Part shown: piece after piece, positions 22,775-35,200 of the stretch
Layout of the letters: the number at the start of each line of letters is the position of its first letter
How positions within the stretch are numbered: the stretch's first letter is position 1
DNA from: Owenia fusiformis
Lineage: Eukaryota; Annelida; Polychaeta; Sabellida; Oweniidae
DNA: 64,000 nucleotides
Assembly (NCBI GenBank): GCA_903813345.2
Contig: CAIIXF020000006.1
Span: forward strand, 24,867,936 to 24,931,935
Reading direction: 5' to 3'
Notes under the pieces: generated by a model
What the model was told of the DNA's origin: nothing
Databases searched by the model: none
Seen by the model: the letters and a program-made list of their open reading frames with translations, nothing else
Made by a program: the position numbers and the translations under genes

Positions 22775-24120
22775 AAGATCACATTAGTAACTATTAGGCA
22801 TTGCATTATATTTTAGAACAAAATGGGGACTTACATTTTTTCGACACTTTAATTTATCAAACTGATAAGAATTAGTATCTGTCAATTGTTCAAAATGTGT
22901 ATTACAACTGAATATATTAAAGAAATCCGTAAAGAATGCTGGTATTGAAATTCATGCACTTTTGGGCATGTATGATAAAAGCGAGCCTGGCAGATTGCCC
23001 ATACTCACTTATAAGGAAACACATTCTATCCTGCACTTGGTTGGAGGACTGTACCAGGGATTTTGTAAAACTGACTGAATTCAATGACTCAAATTCAAAA
23101 AGGAAATGAAACATCTGAAATTTGAGATTGACAAAAGTTTTGTGAACCAGGGGAAAACGAAAAAAGTCAAACGCTGAAAATCATTGACTTTTGAAAAATA
23201 AAGGCTGGACTAAACATGATTGAATAATCCACACATGATATATCGTGTAATGATTCTTGGTGAAGAATGCTGAATATATTTCATCAATTAGTTATATACT
23301 AATATACATAAAAGAACATCATTTTGTTTCATATATGATCTGTATTTACATATAATATACAATTCTATATAGCTGTACATCAATTTAACAAATACATGGA
23401 ATACATGAACACTTAAAATACAAAAATCAATGAATTTTTACTGGCCCCTCGTCTATTGCATTCTAATCCATATATAAACGGCATTTTGTAAATAGGTAGT
23501 ACCCAAACCCCATTATGCCATGTTCTTCCACCCCTGGCTACCATACAGTAGCAAGGCTTCAGCTAGGGGCTTCCCCTTATGATACATATTTACCAAATAT
23601 GGTAATGCCTTTTGTAGCCATGATGCAATGTGGAAATGCATGACATAACAGAGTGAAAATTCTACCCCATGCCAATAGTTTTTTTTAATGATTCAATCAA
23701 GTTTGAAACTGCACTGTGTTTATTTGTGGCTGGTCAAATGCCTTATCGGATAAACGTCTTTCTTCGGCCCTTGGCACTTTAGACCAATCAAAGCTTGAAT
23801 ATGTGTATGCTGCTTTTTTCATTGTTCTTGATGCAACTGCGTCATCTATTGTGTCATATGGAGGACTGGAAAGGGATTATATATTAATTAAATCAAACTT
23901 CATGTACATAAACAGATTTTTATTTAATAAATGTGTCAGTTGCTCGTATAGAATTAGATTACTTTAATTCTAAATACATAGTTGTTCTAATTTACTTACT
24001 TAATCTACAATTTACAGTACAATATAAGCAACCCCTCCATGTTACATTAGAAGTCTTCATGTTATAAGAATAAGAAAGAAAACAGTTTTTAACTCAAGCT
24101 TCTAATTAAGTATCTTGTCA
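22775..24120. other. Intergenic DNA, no gene seen
   Basis: AT-rich sequence upstream of Munc18. Short ORFs here have no recognisable similarity and no supporting splice sites. No repeat structure stands out apart from the start of the 180-bp repeat at the right edge. Confidence 0.5.
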
Positions 24121-24129
24121 CTTTTTAAT

Positions 24130-26640
24130 TAATTAAATTAAAATCTAGGAAAAATATTTTTAAAAGCCCAGTATAGGAATACATTTCTATATAAAAACTG
24201 AAATAGAACTGCTTCACCATAACTTCTTTTCGTGACCCCTCTTTCAATAATTACTTTCTAGTTGTGTTGAAGTTAGAGCATACTTGCCAACCTAAGACCA
24301 AAATTTTGCGGTAGATTTTTTTAAAATTGCTGTATTTTTACGGTAGATTTTTTCAAAATGCGGTAGATTTTACGGTATTTTTCAACAAAAATGCGGTAGT
24401 TTTTGCGGTAGATTTTTAAAAAAATGGTAGTTTTTGCGGTAGATTTAAAAAAAAACGGTAGTTTTTGCGGTAAATTTTTTAAAAAACGGTAATTTTTGCG
24501 GTAGATTTTTAAAAAATACTGTAGTTTCAGAGGTTTGGGGTAGATTTTTGAAAAAAGTGTAATTTTGCGGTAGAAATTTTAAAAAAGGGGTTGTTTTACA
24601 GAAGATTTAGAAAAATGCGGTAGTTTTACGGTAGATTTTTAAAAATACGGTAATATTTACGGTAGTTTTTTGAAAAATCGTTAGTTTTGCGGAAGATTCT
24701 GAAAAAATGCAGTAGTTTTACGGTAGATTTTGAAAAAATGTGGTAGTTTTTACGGTAGTTATTTGAAAAACCGGTAGTTTTGTGGAAGATTTTGAAAAAA
24801 TGCTGTAGTTTTACGGTAGATTTCGAAAAATGCGGTAGTTTTTACGGTAATTTTTTGAAAAACAGGTACATTTGCGGAAGATTTGCAAAAGATGCATTAC
24901 TTTTACGGTAGATTTTGAAAAAATGCGGTAGTTTTTGCGGTAGATTTTTAAAAAACTAGTTTTGCGGAAAAATTTGAAAAAATGCAATAGTTTTGCGGTA
25001 GATTTTGAAAAAATGTGGTAGTTTTTGCTGTAGATTTCTAAAAAACTAATGAATAAAACAGTATGGTAACCCTGTTATCACACCAAACTAGTTCTCACTA
25101 CGTTCTCAAAAACGGGCTTAAACCGTGCACAAACGGATTTGACGTACTATGAACCCACTAAGAACCGTTTGGGATCTGTTACAAACTTCATGAAACTACT
25201 CGAACGAGTAGGTCCTCCAGAACTTAGAGCATGCTCAAAATTTTCTGGTGATCGTCATGTTCTGCAATCAGCACGAGTGATAACGTACTTAAGACGACCT
25301 GGACGCACTGGGGACACACTACGAACGGAAGTGTCGTACTTTAATCCTACTAGGGACGTATTACGACGTTGTGTAGTCAGGCGTAAATTGCAGCCGTGAG
25401 TACCCCAATCTAGTCCGTTTGTAGCTCGTTCATTCTGTTCGTAGACAGAACCAACTCGACCGAATAAAAATAAATGCGTTCTGCACGGATTAGGGACACG
25501 ATGTTTACTATTTTAGAACGAGTTCAACCGTATGGAAATTTGGTGGATAATTCAGTAACATATTAGGACGTATTGAGAACGAGGTACAACTAATTGTCAA
25601 CTGGTTTAAACTGATTAAGGACGTAATTGAACTGCTTGGTTACGTTGTGTAGACCAGACGAACGCACAATTTAACCCCATCTAAACTTGATACCAACGTA
25701 CTGCAGACGGAATAAAGACAAGATGAACGTATTAAAAACTGCTTATGAACGAATTAACAAAAATAGCGATCACACCAGAACCAGTTGTCTCTGCGTTCTG
25801 CAAAACGTTGCCGAATCGGTTTTAAACTGTGTGCGAACTGAATGAACGTAGCTACAACGTTCTACGGTCTGTTTACGAACTTTATGGACTTTCCCGGACG
25901 GGAAATGTGATTTAGAATTTTGAATCGATTCAACATCCTGCCGATACCTTATATTCGGTTTGGTAAAGGAATATTACAGGGACAGTACAGAAAGACTTCA
26001 ATTTTAAGCATTTCCAAACAAAAACGGGAGATTTTACGGTAGTTTGAACAAAAATACTGTTGATTTTAGCAGAAATACGGTAGATTTTCAAACATTTACG
26101 GTAGATTTTCAAAAATTTACGGTAGATTTTACGGCTCTTCTCATGGAAAAAACGAGTTTTTTAAAAAAAAATTTACGGTAGATTTCGGAAAAAATACGGT
26201 AGATATTTTTACGGGCGTTTTTACGGGAAAAAAATGGCATTTTCTTACGGTAATTTGTCATTTTTTACGGAAAAACGAAAAATTTACGGTAGATTCCCGT
26301 AAAAATACGGTAGGTTGGCAGGTATGTAGAGTTTGGGTAAGAAATGGTTACCATGCCATTATTTGATTAAATTAAAATCTAGGAAAATATTTTTAAAAAG
26401 CCCAATAGAATACATTTCTAAATAAAAATTGAAAATAGAACGGCTTCACCATAACCTCTTTTCGTGACCCCTCTCTCAATTACTTTCTAGTTGTGTTAAG
26501 ATATAGAGTATGGGTAAGAATTGGTTACCGTGCCACTATTTGATTAAATTAAAATCTAGGAAAGTATTTTTAAAAAGCCCAATAGAATACATTTCTAAAT
26601 AAAATTGAAAATAATCCCACTTATCCTTTTCCTAAATTAG
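24130..26640. repeat. 180-bp tandem repeat, three copies, one split by a transposon
   Basis: Copies share gattaaattaaaatctagg, aagcccaatagaatacattt, ggcttcaccataacctc and aattactttctagttgtgtt. Copy 1 is cut at 24278 by the 24279-26326 element and continues at 26332 as copy 2; copy 3 begins near 26510 and diverges after about 26615. This lets the empty insertion site be read directly from the junction between copies 2 and 3. Confidence 0.8.
24279..26326. mobile_element. 2.0-kb TIR element with acggtagattttt subterminal arrays and a CpG-rich core
   Basis: Ends are catacttgccaacct and aggttggcaggtatg (15-bp inverted repeat, one mismatch), flanked by TAGAG on both sides (24274-24278 and 26327-26331). 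From 24298 to 25050, and again from 26030 to 26310, the DNA is a degenerate direct repeat of (g/a)cggtagWttttt. Between them, 25080-25920 is unlike the surroundings: rich in acgt, gaacg and cgttc words, with a direct repeat of its own (about 25078 and 25768, atcacacca then ccagttgtctc/actagttctc then cgttct). The longest ORF, 86 codons at 25139-25399, resembles nothing I know. Superfamily not assigned. Confidence 0.8.
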
Positions 26641-27450
26641 CTTTCACAACCTAGTGTTAATTTAGGGCATGGGGTAGAGTGAGAGAAAACATACCATTTG
26701 TGAGTAACATGGTCTTCATTAAAATGGGATCTACAAGTTACATGCAAAGTAAAGATAAGTTTTTCCTAATTGAATTTGACCTTTCAGATTGATCTGTTTG
26801 AGCTAATATCAATAGTATTGCTTCCCCATAATCTCTATAATAATAATTTTGTGCCCCCCCCCCCCCTTCACCAATTACAATCTACTTTACTTTTTTGGAG
26901 ATTTTAGGTAAAAATAACTAAATATTGGCATAAATAGCATCTTTTTGTCAAAATAATTAAAGTTGCTGTCAAAAATTGAGCCCCTTGAAAGAATTTAAGC
27001 TGGCTAAGGGTAAGTCAACCACTATGTGGATATTACAGTGAGAGAGTGATCTTTCTAATGTGCATGCAAAACCTCTCAAAAATGTTGACGTTTAACGTTT
27101 TAAAATCTGTTGTAACGTGAGACAGACATATTAAAACAAGGCATTAACATTCAAAATGTCACCATCTGCCATTTGTTACAGATGCCAAATGCCGCCCACC
27201 GGACACCTTCACAAAAAAGTTGGAGACTATAACAATATGTCACCACTTGTGGAGGTGACATAAAAAATGATGTGACAGATATATTTTTCATGCAACATGT
27301 CCATGCTTATCTATTCTTAATAATTTACCTGTATGCTCTGTGTTTTCTGTATATTGATTGATTAATAACAAAACAAATGATATTAAACAAACAACAATAA
27401 TCCAAGTTATACAACTGTACACAAAATGAGTGTACTTTACAAACAAAAAC
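26640..27450. other. Intergenic DNA between the repeat block and LRRC72
   Basis: AT-rich sequence containing a C14 homopolymer near 26860 and one MITE-like repeat (27156-27261). No gene is recognised. Confidence 0.5.
27156..27261. repeat. Short repeat family with atgtcaccac terminus, copy 3
   Basis: Starts atgtcaccatctg and ends gtggaggtgacat. Internal ttggagactataacaatatg matches the copy at 18953-19072. Best preserved of the three copies in the window. Confidence 0.6.
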
Positions 27451-27454
27451 TATT

Positions 27455-27460
27455 TTTATT
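27455..27460 (-). terminator. Polyadenylation signal of LRRC72
   Basis: AATAAA on the minus strand, about 50 bp past the LRRC72 stop codon. It is the first such hexamer after the stop in an A/T-rich 3'UTR. Confidence 0.5.
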
Positions 27461-27508
27461 AAAATACAACAAAAATCAAAAAAATACAGTAATTCATGTG
27501 TGTCGGAC

Positions 27509-30500
27509 TTACTTGTCTAGAAGGAAGTTGTTCGCAACATTTTTCACTGAAAATAGATAAATATAACTTGTTATAATATTGATATTTGCACTTGTTTATT
27601 TGAATGACCAATGTTGGCTTAAACGTTTTGGCTGAACAGACATTTTTGATGGATTTCTTGAATATTTGGGTATTTTACATGACTCAAAAGCCAGAATTGA
27701 AAATGTAGTCTGGCAAATTAAAAAAAATACATGCAAAAAAAATATAACAAAAAAATAAATGTTGGACTTCATTTTTTGTTTATATTTGACAGTTTGAAAG
27801 TTTTAATGATTTTAAAATATTAAAAGTATTGTTTCTGTAAAATCTTAGCTAAAGCACTAATTACACTTCTGACAACTCCAGCTACATAATGAAGTCACTC
27901 AGAAGTTATTTATGATTGACCTGCTTTTCTGCAATGGCACTTAATTATATTTTAATGACATTTTAATGTAAAAAAGTACTGCAAATTGGCATCTTATTAA
28001 TCATTACATATTCATTGTGTTCATTCTAAGCAAATACAAATACCATACAGAATGACAAACAAAAAAAACAACAACAAAATAGTTTTCTTACTTGGTACAG
28101 TGACTTGTAACTTTTCTCTATCAGCTGGGTGGTATATACTGGGTGGTCCATCAGATCTTCTTCCAAATGATATTGTGTCAGAAATTGAAGTATTTTTCTG
28201 GTCATATAACCTTTTAGCGGTGTCCCTTTCAGATTTTAATACAGCTAAAATCAAATATCACAAACACACGTCAGAGAAACTTTTAGTAGAAAAAAATGTA
28301 ATGCAAAGTGTATGTTTGAAATAAATGTAAACTATAATTATTTGAATGCCAATATTTTTGAATGTTTTGCTTTAATACCATATTTGGTTATCCAAGAAGG
28401 TATAGATAGAAATTCATGAATCGAATGCAAGTATTTGATAAGTATGAATCTTGACAGCGTAAGAGAGTAATATAGTTACAAAAACATGTATTTTATAAAC
28501 CATCTGAACATTCCCCAAACATAGGTGCCCTAGTGTGCTGATTTACATGCCTGTATTTTGTCATACACAGTGCTTTCAAACAAGAATGAAATCATGACAG
28601 ATCCATGCAAGTTTCCAGAGAGATATAAGAGTCAGAGGAAGAAAATGATTTCCTTGTAATTTTATGTGTAGAATGCAGTTAGTGCAATGATTATTTGCCA
28701 TCATTAGATCATAAATTTATTTGTTGAGAAAGACAGCCCCCAATGCCCAAAGTGGAAAAGGTGCAATAATATCCATGCATTTATCATACCGGTACTTACT
28801 ATTATACATCTAAAACACATATAAGTACAACAAATACTGTTATTGAATATTTATATTTTCTTGATCAGCAATGTTAATCACAGCAGGCTAGGATGTAAAT
28901 AAATACATGTTGTAGTTGTTAGTCTTGTTATAAACAAAATTTATTAAGGCAAGGATATATCTATGTTAAATGTTATGTTATCTTTGTTGATATTAATAGA
29001 ATATTTTTCTCCATATTAAATTACATGTACTTGGAAAGCTAGGGTGAAAATAATCGATTTTAGCCTCATTAAAGATGCTAAAGCACAGATCATCTTGATA
29101 AACATGAAACATTTAACTAATGAAAAGGTTCAAATTAATGTAAAAACTATTAAACTGAAAAAAGTGTTTTATTGTTTTGATAAAGTTTCCCCCTCACCTT
29201 GTCTGTCTAGTAGTTCTACCGATGGTACATGATGTATAACATACAGTCTGTACTCCTCCTCCTGAGAGATTGGGTTATTAAACAAATCTAAAAGTCAACA
29301 TTTTATATCTTTAAAATATAGTTAAATAGGTCATCTAAATCATGAATGAAAAGTACAACATTGGGAATTATTTAAAGATATGGTGCAGCTACTTTTTTAC
29401 TTATCAGATTTATCAGTTTTCCACATTTCAAGTCTTTGTCAAACCTTGTTTCGTTTTTGTTGGTGCACAATTTAGGAATAGTAAAAATTGCATGTTTTAC
29501 AGTATAAACATCTACTTTATACATCACAATAATCATTAATTCTATTTTTGACATGACATGGTTGATTGACCTAACAGTAGCTTTTTGTCAATTACTCTGT
29601 GATTTTTATCAGTAGACAATTTAGAAAATGTAAAAATTGCATGCTTTACAGTAAATATGTGTAACCGTATATAACTCACTTAATACTTTGAGATTCTGCA
29701 TTTTCCTCAGTTCATATATGACATTCTCTAGCTTGGTGAGTTGGTTGTCATGGAGATGAAGAACCTCCATACATGTGAGATGCTCTAGAGCTCCTGATAT
29801 CTCCACCATTTCATTTTGATCTAAGTACAACTCTGCAAGTCTGAAGTTGTTGTTTAAACATCTTAGTCTTCTTAACTGTAATACAAGTAAAGAGGATGAT
29901 GTCATTTTAGTAAACATCAATTCAATTTTGATAAAGCTATCTCGATATGTTGTTAAGCAATTTTATGAATGGTGAATTTATGTCAAATTGGAAAATATGC
30001 CTAACACAAGAGTGTGTATGCATAACTAAAGTGACAGTCACTTGTCAATAAGTGATATTAATGATCAATAAGTGACACAAGTGACATTATTAACATTATA
30101 ACAGGCAGATGACAAATGGATGACATTCCTACAAAATTAAGACATTAGAGACAACAAAAATATAGACAATTTGAGAGCAAGCATTTAATTCTTATATAAC
30201 TTGTAAATAGATATTTTTGATCAGATATCTCAAATTTTTCACAAAATAAATAAGAATTGTTAGGGAAACAAACAATAGCATATTTTTCTTTGTTTTTATT
30301 TTTTACTAGGGAATATAAAAATCCATGAAAACAAGGTCTCAATGTTCAGAGACTTATTATTGACAATTGTTGCTTTCACTGTTTATTCAAACTGGATAGC
30401 TTTCTCAGAAAAGGCTGGCCTCATTATAAATCTAAACTTAAGTAAAAAATAGTGTGCAACATTGTATTTTTCGCTAATGTATATGAACATTCAAAGTGTA

Positions 30501-32071
30501 ATCATGCTTCATTCTTTGCTAGGCATTTCATACTATTTTTGGATCAATTTGTTTTATAATTGAACTGTATTGTTCATGTATTTGTACATATGCTAAAAGT
30601 TAAATTGAATAATAAAAAATATATATATGTATATTTTTCAAAAAGATTGCTCCAACCACTCTAATCTTTGCTAACACATAAGTCAATGATGTCACGATCT
30701 AATGCAACAATTTTGCAGACAAATGTAACAATTGATTATCTTACCCTGTTTTTACTGAGATAAAGATGTCTGAGATTAGGAAATCTGGATAGGTCACAAA
30801 CATCAGTCAAATTCCTGAAATCATAAATATGACTATCAGAGAATATAATAAACCTATAGTTTTACAAGATAACATGAGAAAGCAAACTTTTTTTACTTCT
30901 AAACTGATAATGTTGGATGAAGCATTTCATTAATCCTTACACAGTATTGTATTTTAGGCTAGCAAAAAGAAAACTATTACAATTTCTGTGGTGGAAAATG
31001 TTTTAATACCTCAAAAGAAGATCGATTTTACATTAGTAAATAATCCCTGTTCCACTTATGAAGGTGTTTCAATTTCAGAGGTGTTCAACATCAGGAATAA
31101 TAAATTGTTGAAGAATTTCATTTTCCACCAATGAACATGAACCAAGTGAGCAATTTCTCCTGGGCAATAATTGTAAAATAAAAGTCTAAAAGTCTATTAA
31201 CAGTGTAAATACATACTTCTCAGACAAGTATAGCTCCTTTACATCAACATCCCTCTTGTTCTGTTTTGCTTGAAGCTGCTGCTCCACCAACTATAAGCAA
31301 TTAAAGGGTGTCAATGACAACATCCTTTTTGTCCAATTACGAAACACTATACAATTGTCATGAAATGCAATACCATCATGAGGCCCCAGCTTTCACTTTC
31401 TTTTTTTCATGGGTTTGAACTTTTATATTAAATTAAAATAGCCAAAAGCCTTTCAAAAGTGAAAATCAAGCTTTTATTTGTGGTATCATATCAATACTAA
31501 GATCCTACACATTACCCTCTGTCAAAATTCTCATTTCCATCAATCTTCACCCTCGTTTTAATAGCAACGTTTGTGTGTTATTAAACTTATTTCAATGTGC
31601 CCCAAACTGTAAATTATAGGGGTTATAATATACATGTACATTGTACAAAGTAGTGTACATATGAGAATGCAAGAGGACGATACAGAGACCTGGAATTGGA
31701 TAACCTTCCCCCATTGATGGGATAAAAGTGGCAAATGAATAAGAGACTTGTGTAGTGTCTGTGTTTATATTCAGACAAATGAATGAATCACAATCTTTAA
31801 AAATCACTGATTAGGCCAAGCATCACCAAAGGCACGGACATCTAATACGTTCTTCGAATGAGATAAGATATCAATTATTTGAAATCCCAGAATCTCCTTT
31901 CGCCAGAACATTCTCTCTGACTGTGACCAAAAGTTGAGTGTGCGCATAGGCCTAGGGGAAAAGTGGAGTTACTTGTTAGATTACCACTTTTTGACAGCTG
32001 TATTATAATGTCAACTGCTCAATAATGATTAGATAAAAGAAAATACAAACTTTTTCTGCTTTCCCTGACAT
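27509..32071 (-). CDS. LRRC72: LRRC72, leucine-rich repeat protein
   Basis: Seven coding exons: 32051-32071, 31217-31290, 30745-30814, 29680-29875, 29198-29287, 28092-28244, 27509-27546 (stop TAA 27509-27511). Lengths sum to 642 nt, 213 aa, with all phases matching. The N-terminus MSGKAEK joins LVEQQLQ; then come KELYLSEKNLTDV, DLSRFPNLRHLYLSKNR, RLAELYLDQNEMVEI and VLHLHDNQLTKLENV, consecutive LRRs of the SDS22 type. They are followed by an LRR cap (EYRLYVIHHVPSVELLDRQ) and a tail ending ANNFLLDK. Order and cap match vertebrate LRRC72, a ~290-aa protein linked to cilia by expression; this one has a shorter tail. Exon 1 has only 7 codons and an unusual gtttgt donor, so it is the least certain part. 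Head-to-head with C9orf78, the two start codons being 211 bp apart. Confidence 0.85.
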
Positions 32072-32282
32072 TTTTTTGTTGCTACAATAAATAATTCAGA
32101 GCTACTAATTATATGAGTACTAGTTTCAAAATGCTTTCATCTTCTTAATAATTGTTGTTTTGAACAATGCAATATCTGATGATATAAATTGGAAAGTTCT
32201 TATCATTGTTTTTTTAGTTGTATGTTTATCTAAGGTAATATGTAGCAAAAATAAAATACGAAACAATATATTCGAAAACAAA
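32072..32282. promoter_or_regulatory. Bidirectional promoter of LRRC72 and C9orf78
   Basis: Only 211 bp separate the divergent start codons. The interval is AT-rich with no TATA box at a convincing distance. Shared regulation is inferred from the arrangement alone. Confidence 0.55.
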
Positions 32283-35200
32283 ATGGCTGAATTCAAAAAA
32301 GTAAAATCGAAAGCTTTTCGTCGTAGAAAGCACTCAGAAAGCAGTGAAGAGGACTCAGAAAAAGAAAGTGATGTAACGTAAGTAAAAAATCACCAAAATG
32401 GATAAATTTGTAAGGATTTCATTTGTATGTGTCGCATATTTATGGAGAAAAGTAGTTTTGAATGTAACTTTATTTTTCTTGTGGGTGATAATAGACCTAG
32501 AAAACTGAAAATTACAATACAATTGTAGGATTTTTGGTTCTCTTGTGTTTATATTATTGACCAAGTGTCACCTTATGATTAATATTATATAATATACGAT
32601 ATGTATAATTGTTATCAATATTTGTCTGAATAAGTGACAAGTGTAATGAAAGACAAGGCTGCCCTTACCGCTGCTGAGTTTTTATCTCAAAATGTTTCTG
32701 AAATCAGTAGCCGTTGTGAAACTAATATGTGGAAAGTTTTATGTGCCTCCGTCTGCCAATCAAGACTTCTTTTTTGGTCGAGGTGGAAACATTTAATGAG
32801 AAATTTTAATGGCGGTTTAACAAAAAATAATGAATCATCGGAGATTTCTGAATGAATGTTAACAAATGGCTGCATTCCTGGATATTTATCTTATTTATTT
32901 CCATTTGTTGTTTCATTTCATATTTGTTTCCATTTCAAAATGAAAATAAATAATATGAAATGTGTGTGCCCGGAGCAGCCATTTGTTAACATTCATTCAG
33001 AAATGTCCGGATGATTTTTTATTTTCCGTTAAAACAGCCATTTTAATTCTCGTAGAAAATTTTCACCTCGATCTATTAAAAAAAAGTCTTGATCTGGACA
33101 GAGGCATCTGAAACTTTCCATAATTTCACAGGCAAAGGCTATTGATGTTATAGGAACATTGAGAGATAAAAAGTAAGCAACTGAATTCAGTTTTCTGTTT
33201 CGGCTGTCACAATTACTAGGCGGATAATATTTGGGGAGCAAAGGCTAAATAATAAAATCAGTCCAGCCTTTGAAATAGGTAAGCCTGCCCAGTTGATTTA
33301 TTTTACTGAATCATACTCAGTTTCCCGGAAACATTCATTACCAAATCTGCTCATGCATAATCCGCATACCCGGGCATAATCCTTCTTTTAATTTAGAAAC
33401 CAATTTATATACCTACTAGATACAATATATAGTAAATCAGAAATCATATTTTACAGAGATGTTGTCGAAGATCTGAGAGAACTACAAAAATTAAGGAAAC
33501 GCAAAAAGGGTGTAGATGTCGAAGACCTTGCTGCTGCAAAATTGACACAGAAGAAAGATGCTCCTGCAGAGGTGAAAATAACATTATTTTGACAGTTCTG
33601 CATGATCAATCCATAGTGAAAAAAGAGGCATCGTACAAGTAACAAGACAGGAAATGATAATATCAGGCCATTACTTGAGGGGTGAATTGAAAGAGCAATG
33701 AAGCCTTCTGATGAAGGATGGAGCAGACATCTCCCTGAATAAACTTACTGACCTAAAATTTCACTATGAAATAAAAGTCTATGGGTTTTATTTTGAAAGT
33801 ACATGTAATTCTATTATACAGGGTGGTCCAAAAAAGGACACTTGTATTTCAAAAAAAAAAAAAGATTTTCTTGATGAAAACATGTCATGTTATATACCAG
33901 TGGATAGGGAATTTACTTATTTTTAATTTGTTACATCATGAGTTCAAATTTATTATAATGTCTGTCAACCAGCATCCGTTATATAAATGATGTCATTTTA
34001 GTTTCAAAACGGGTTTTCAAAAACTTGCAAAAAACAAGTTTTTTGTCACTTTTTTTTTACACAAACAGACGTTCAATATGTCCATCGTTTTGATCAATTA
34101 TAGCCCTCAATTTTGGCTTTAACTGGTCTAAAACATCATTGATATTCTGTATAGACAATGAATTACACTTCTCAACAAGTCTATCCTTAATAAGGGACTG
34201 AGTAGATGTAAGGGGTTCATGGTAAACCAATTCTGTTAGTTCTCCCAATACGTGGTAGTCGCAGAAATTGACATCACAGTATCCAATTATGTTGTTTTTA
34301 GACCATCCTGATATGAGCTCATTCTCGAATCATTACATTTTCCAACAAGATGGGGCTCCAAGCAATAAATCTAACAAGAGTGTCAAATGTTTAAAAAAAA
34401 TGTGCCTAGATTCATCCCCCTAATCACTGCCTCCCCCAGATCATGCGATCGTCCAACGTCTGTGACTACCAAGTATGGGGCGAACTAACAGAATTGGTGT
34501 ACCATGAATCTTTATCATCATATATTCAGTCTCTTGTCTTTATAGCATATCAATGATGCTATTGGCCAGTTTAGGCCAAAATTGAGGGGTACAATTGATC
34601 AAAATGGTGGACATATTGAACGTCTGTTTATGTCAATAAAGTTGACGATAAAACTTGTTTTTGCAAGTTTTGGAAAACCCGTTTTGAAATGAAAATGACG
34701 TCATTTATATTATGGATGCTGGTTGACAGACATTATAATAAATTTGAACTTATAATATACCAAATTAAAGATAAGTAAATTCCCTATCCACTGGTATATA
34801 ATATGACATGTTTTCATTAAGAAAATCAATATCTATTTTTGAAATACGAGTGTCCCATTCTTTTTGGACCACCCTGTACTTATATGATAAATGGCTCATT
34901 GTGCATATAACAGAAAAATCTGACAAAATTCTACTTCCATTGCACCACACTCATATTTTTCTTTCTTTGTGATTATAGAGAGATCCATATAAGTTAAAAG
35001 TTGGAGGAATTATAGATCTGCAGAAAATCCAAAGAGGGTAAGTTTCAGATTCGGACTTAATTTAAATTTAGCTTAGCAATTCATAGCATAAAACATTGTG
35101 ATTTTCTCATTGCCTTCCCTATTTTGAACAGAATAATAAGGCATGGATAGAACAAATTATTAGCTAAAAGCATTCCATTCAGTGTTCTCCACAGGATTTT

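Noticed and set aside
23716-23967. 83-codon plus-strand ORF in intergenic DNA
   Set aside because: No recognisable similarity, no splice context, and length compatible with chance in this base composition.
25139-25399. ORF in the core of the 24.3-26.3 kb element as a possible transposase
   Set aside because: Only 86 codons, no catalytic motif, and composed of the same repeated words as the surrounding non-coding core.
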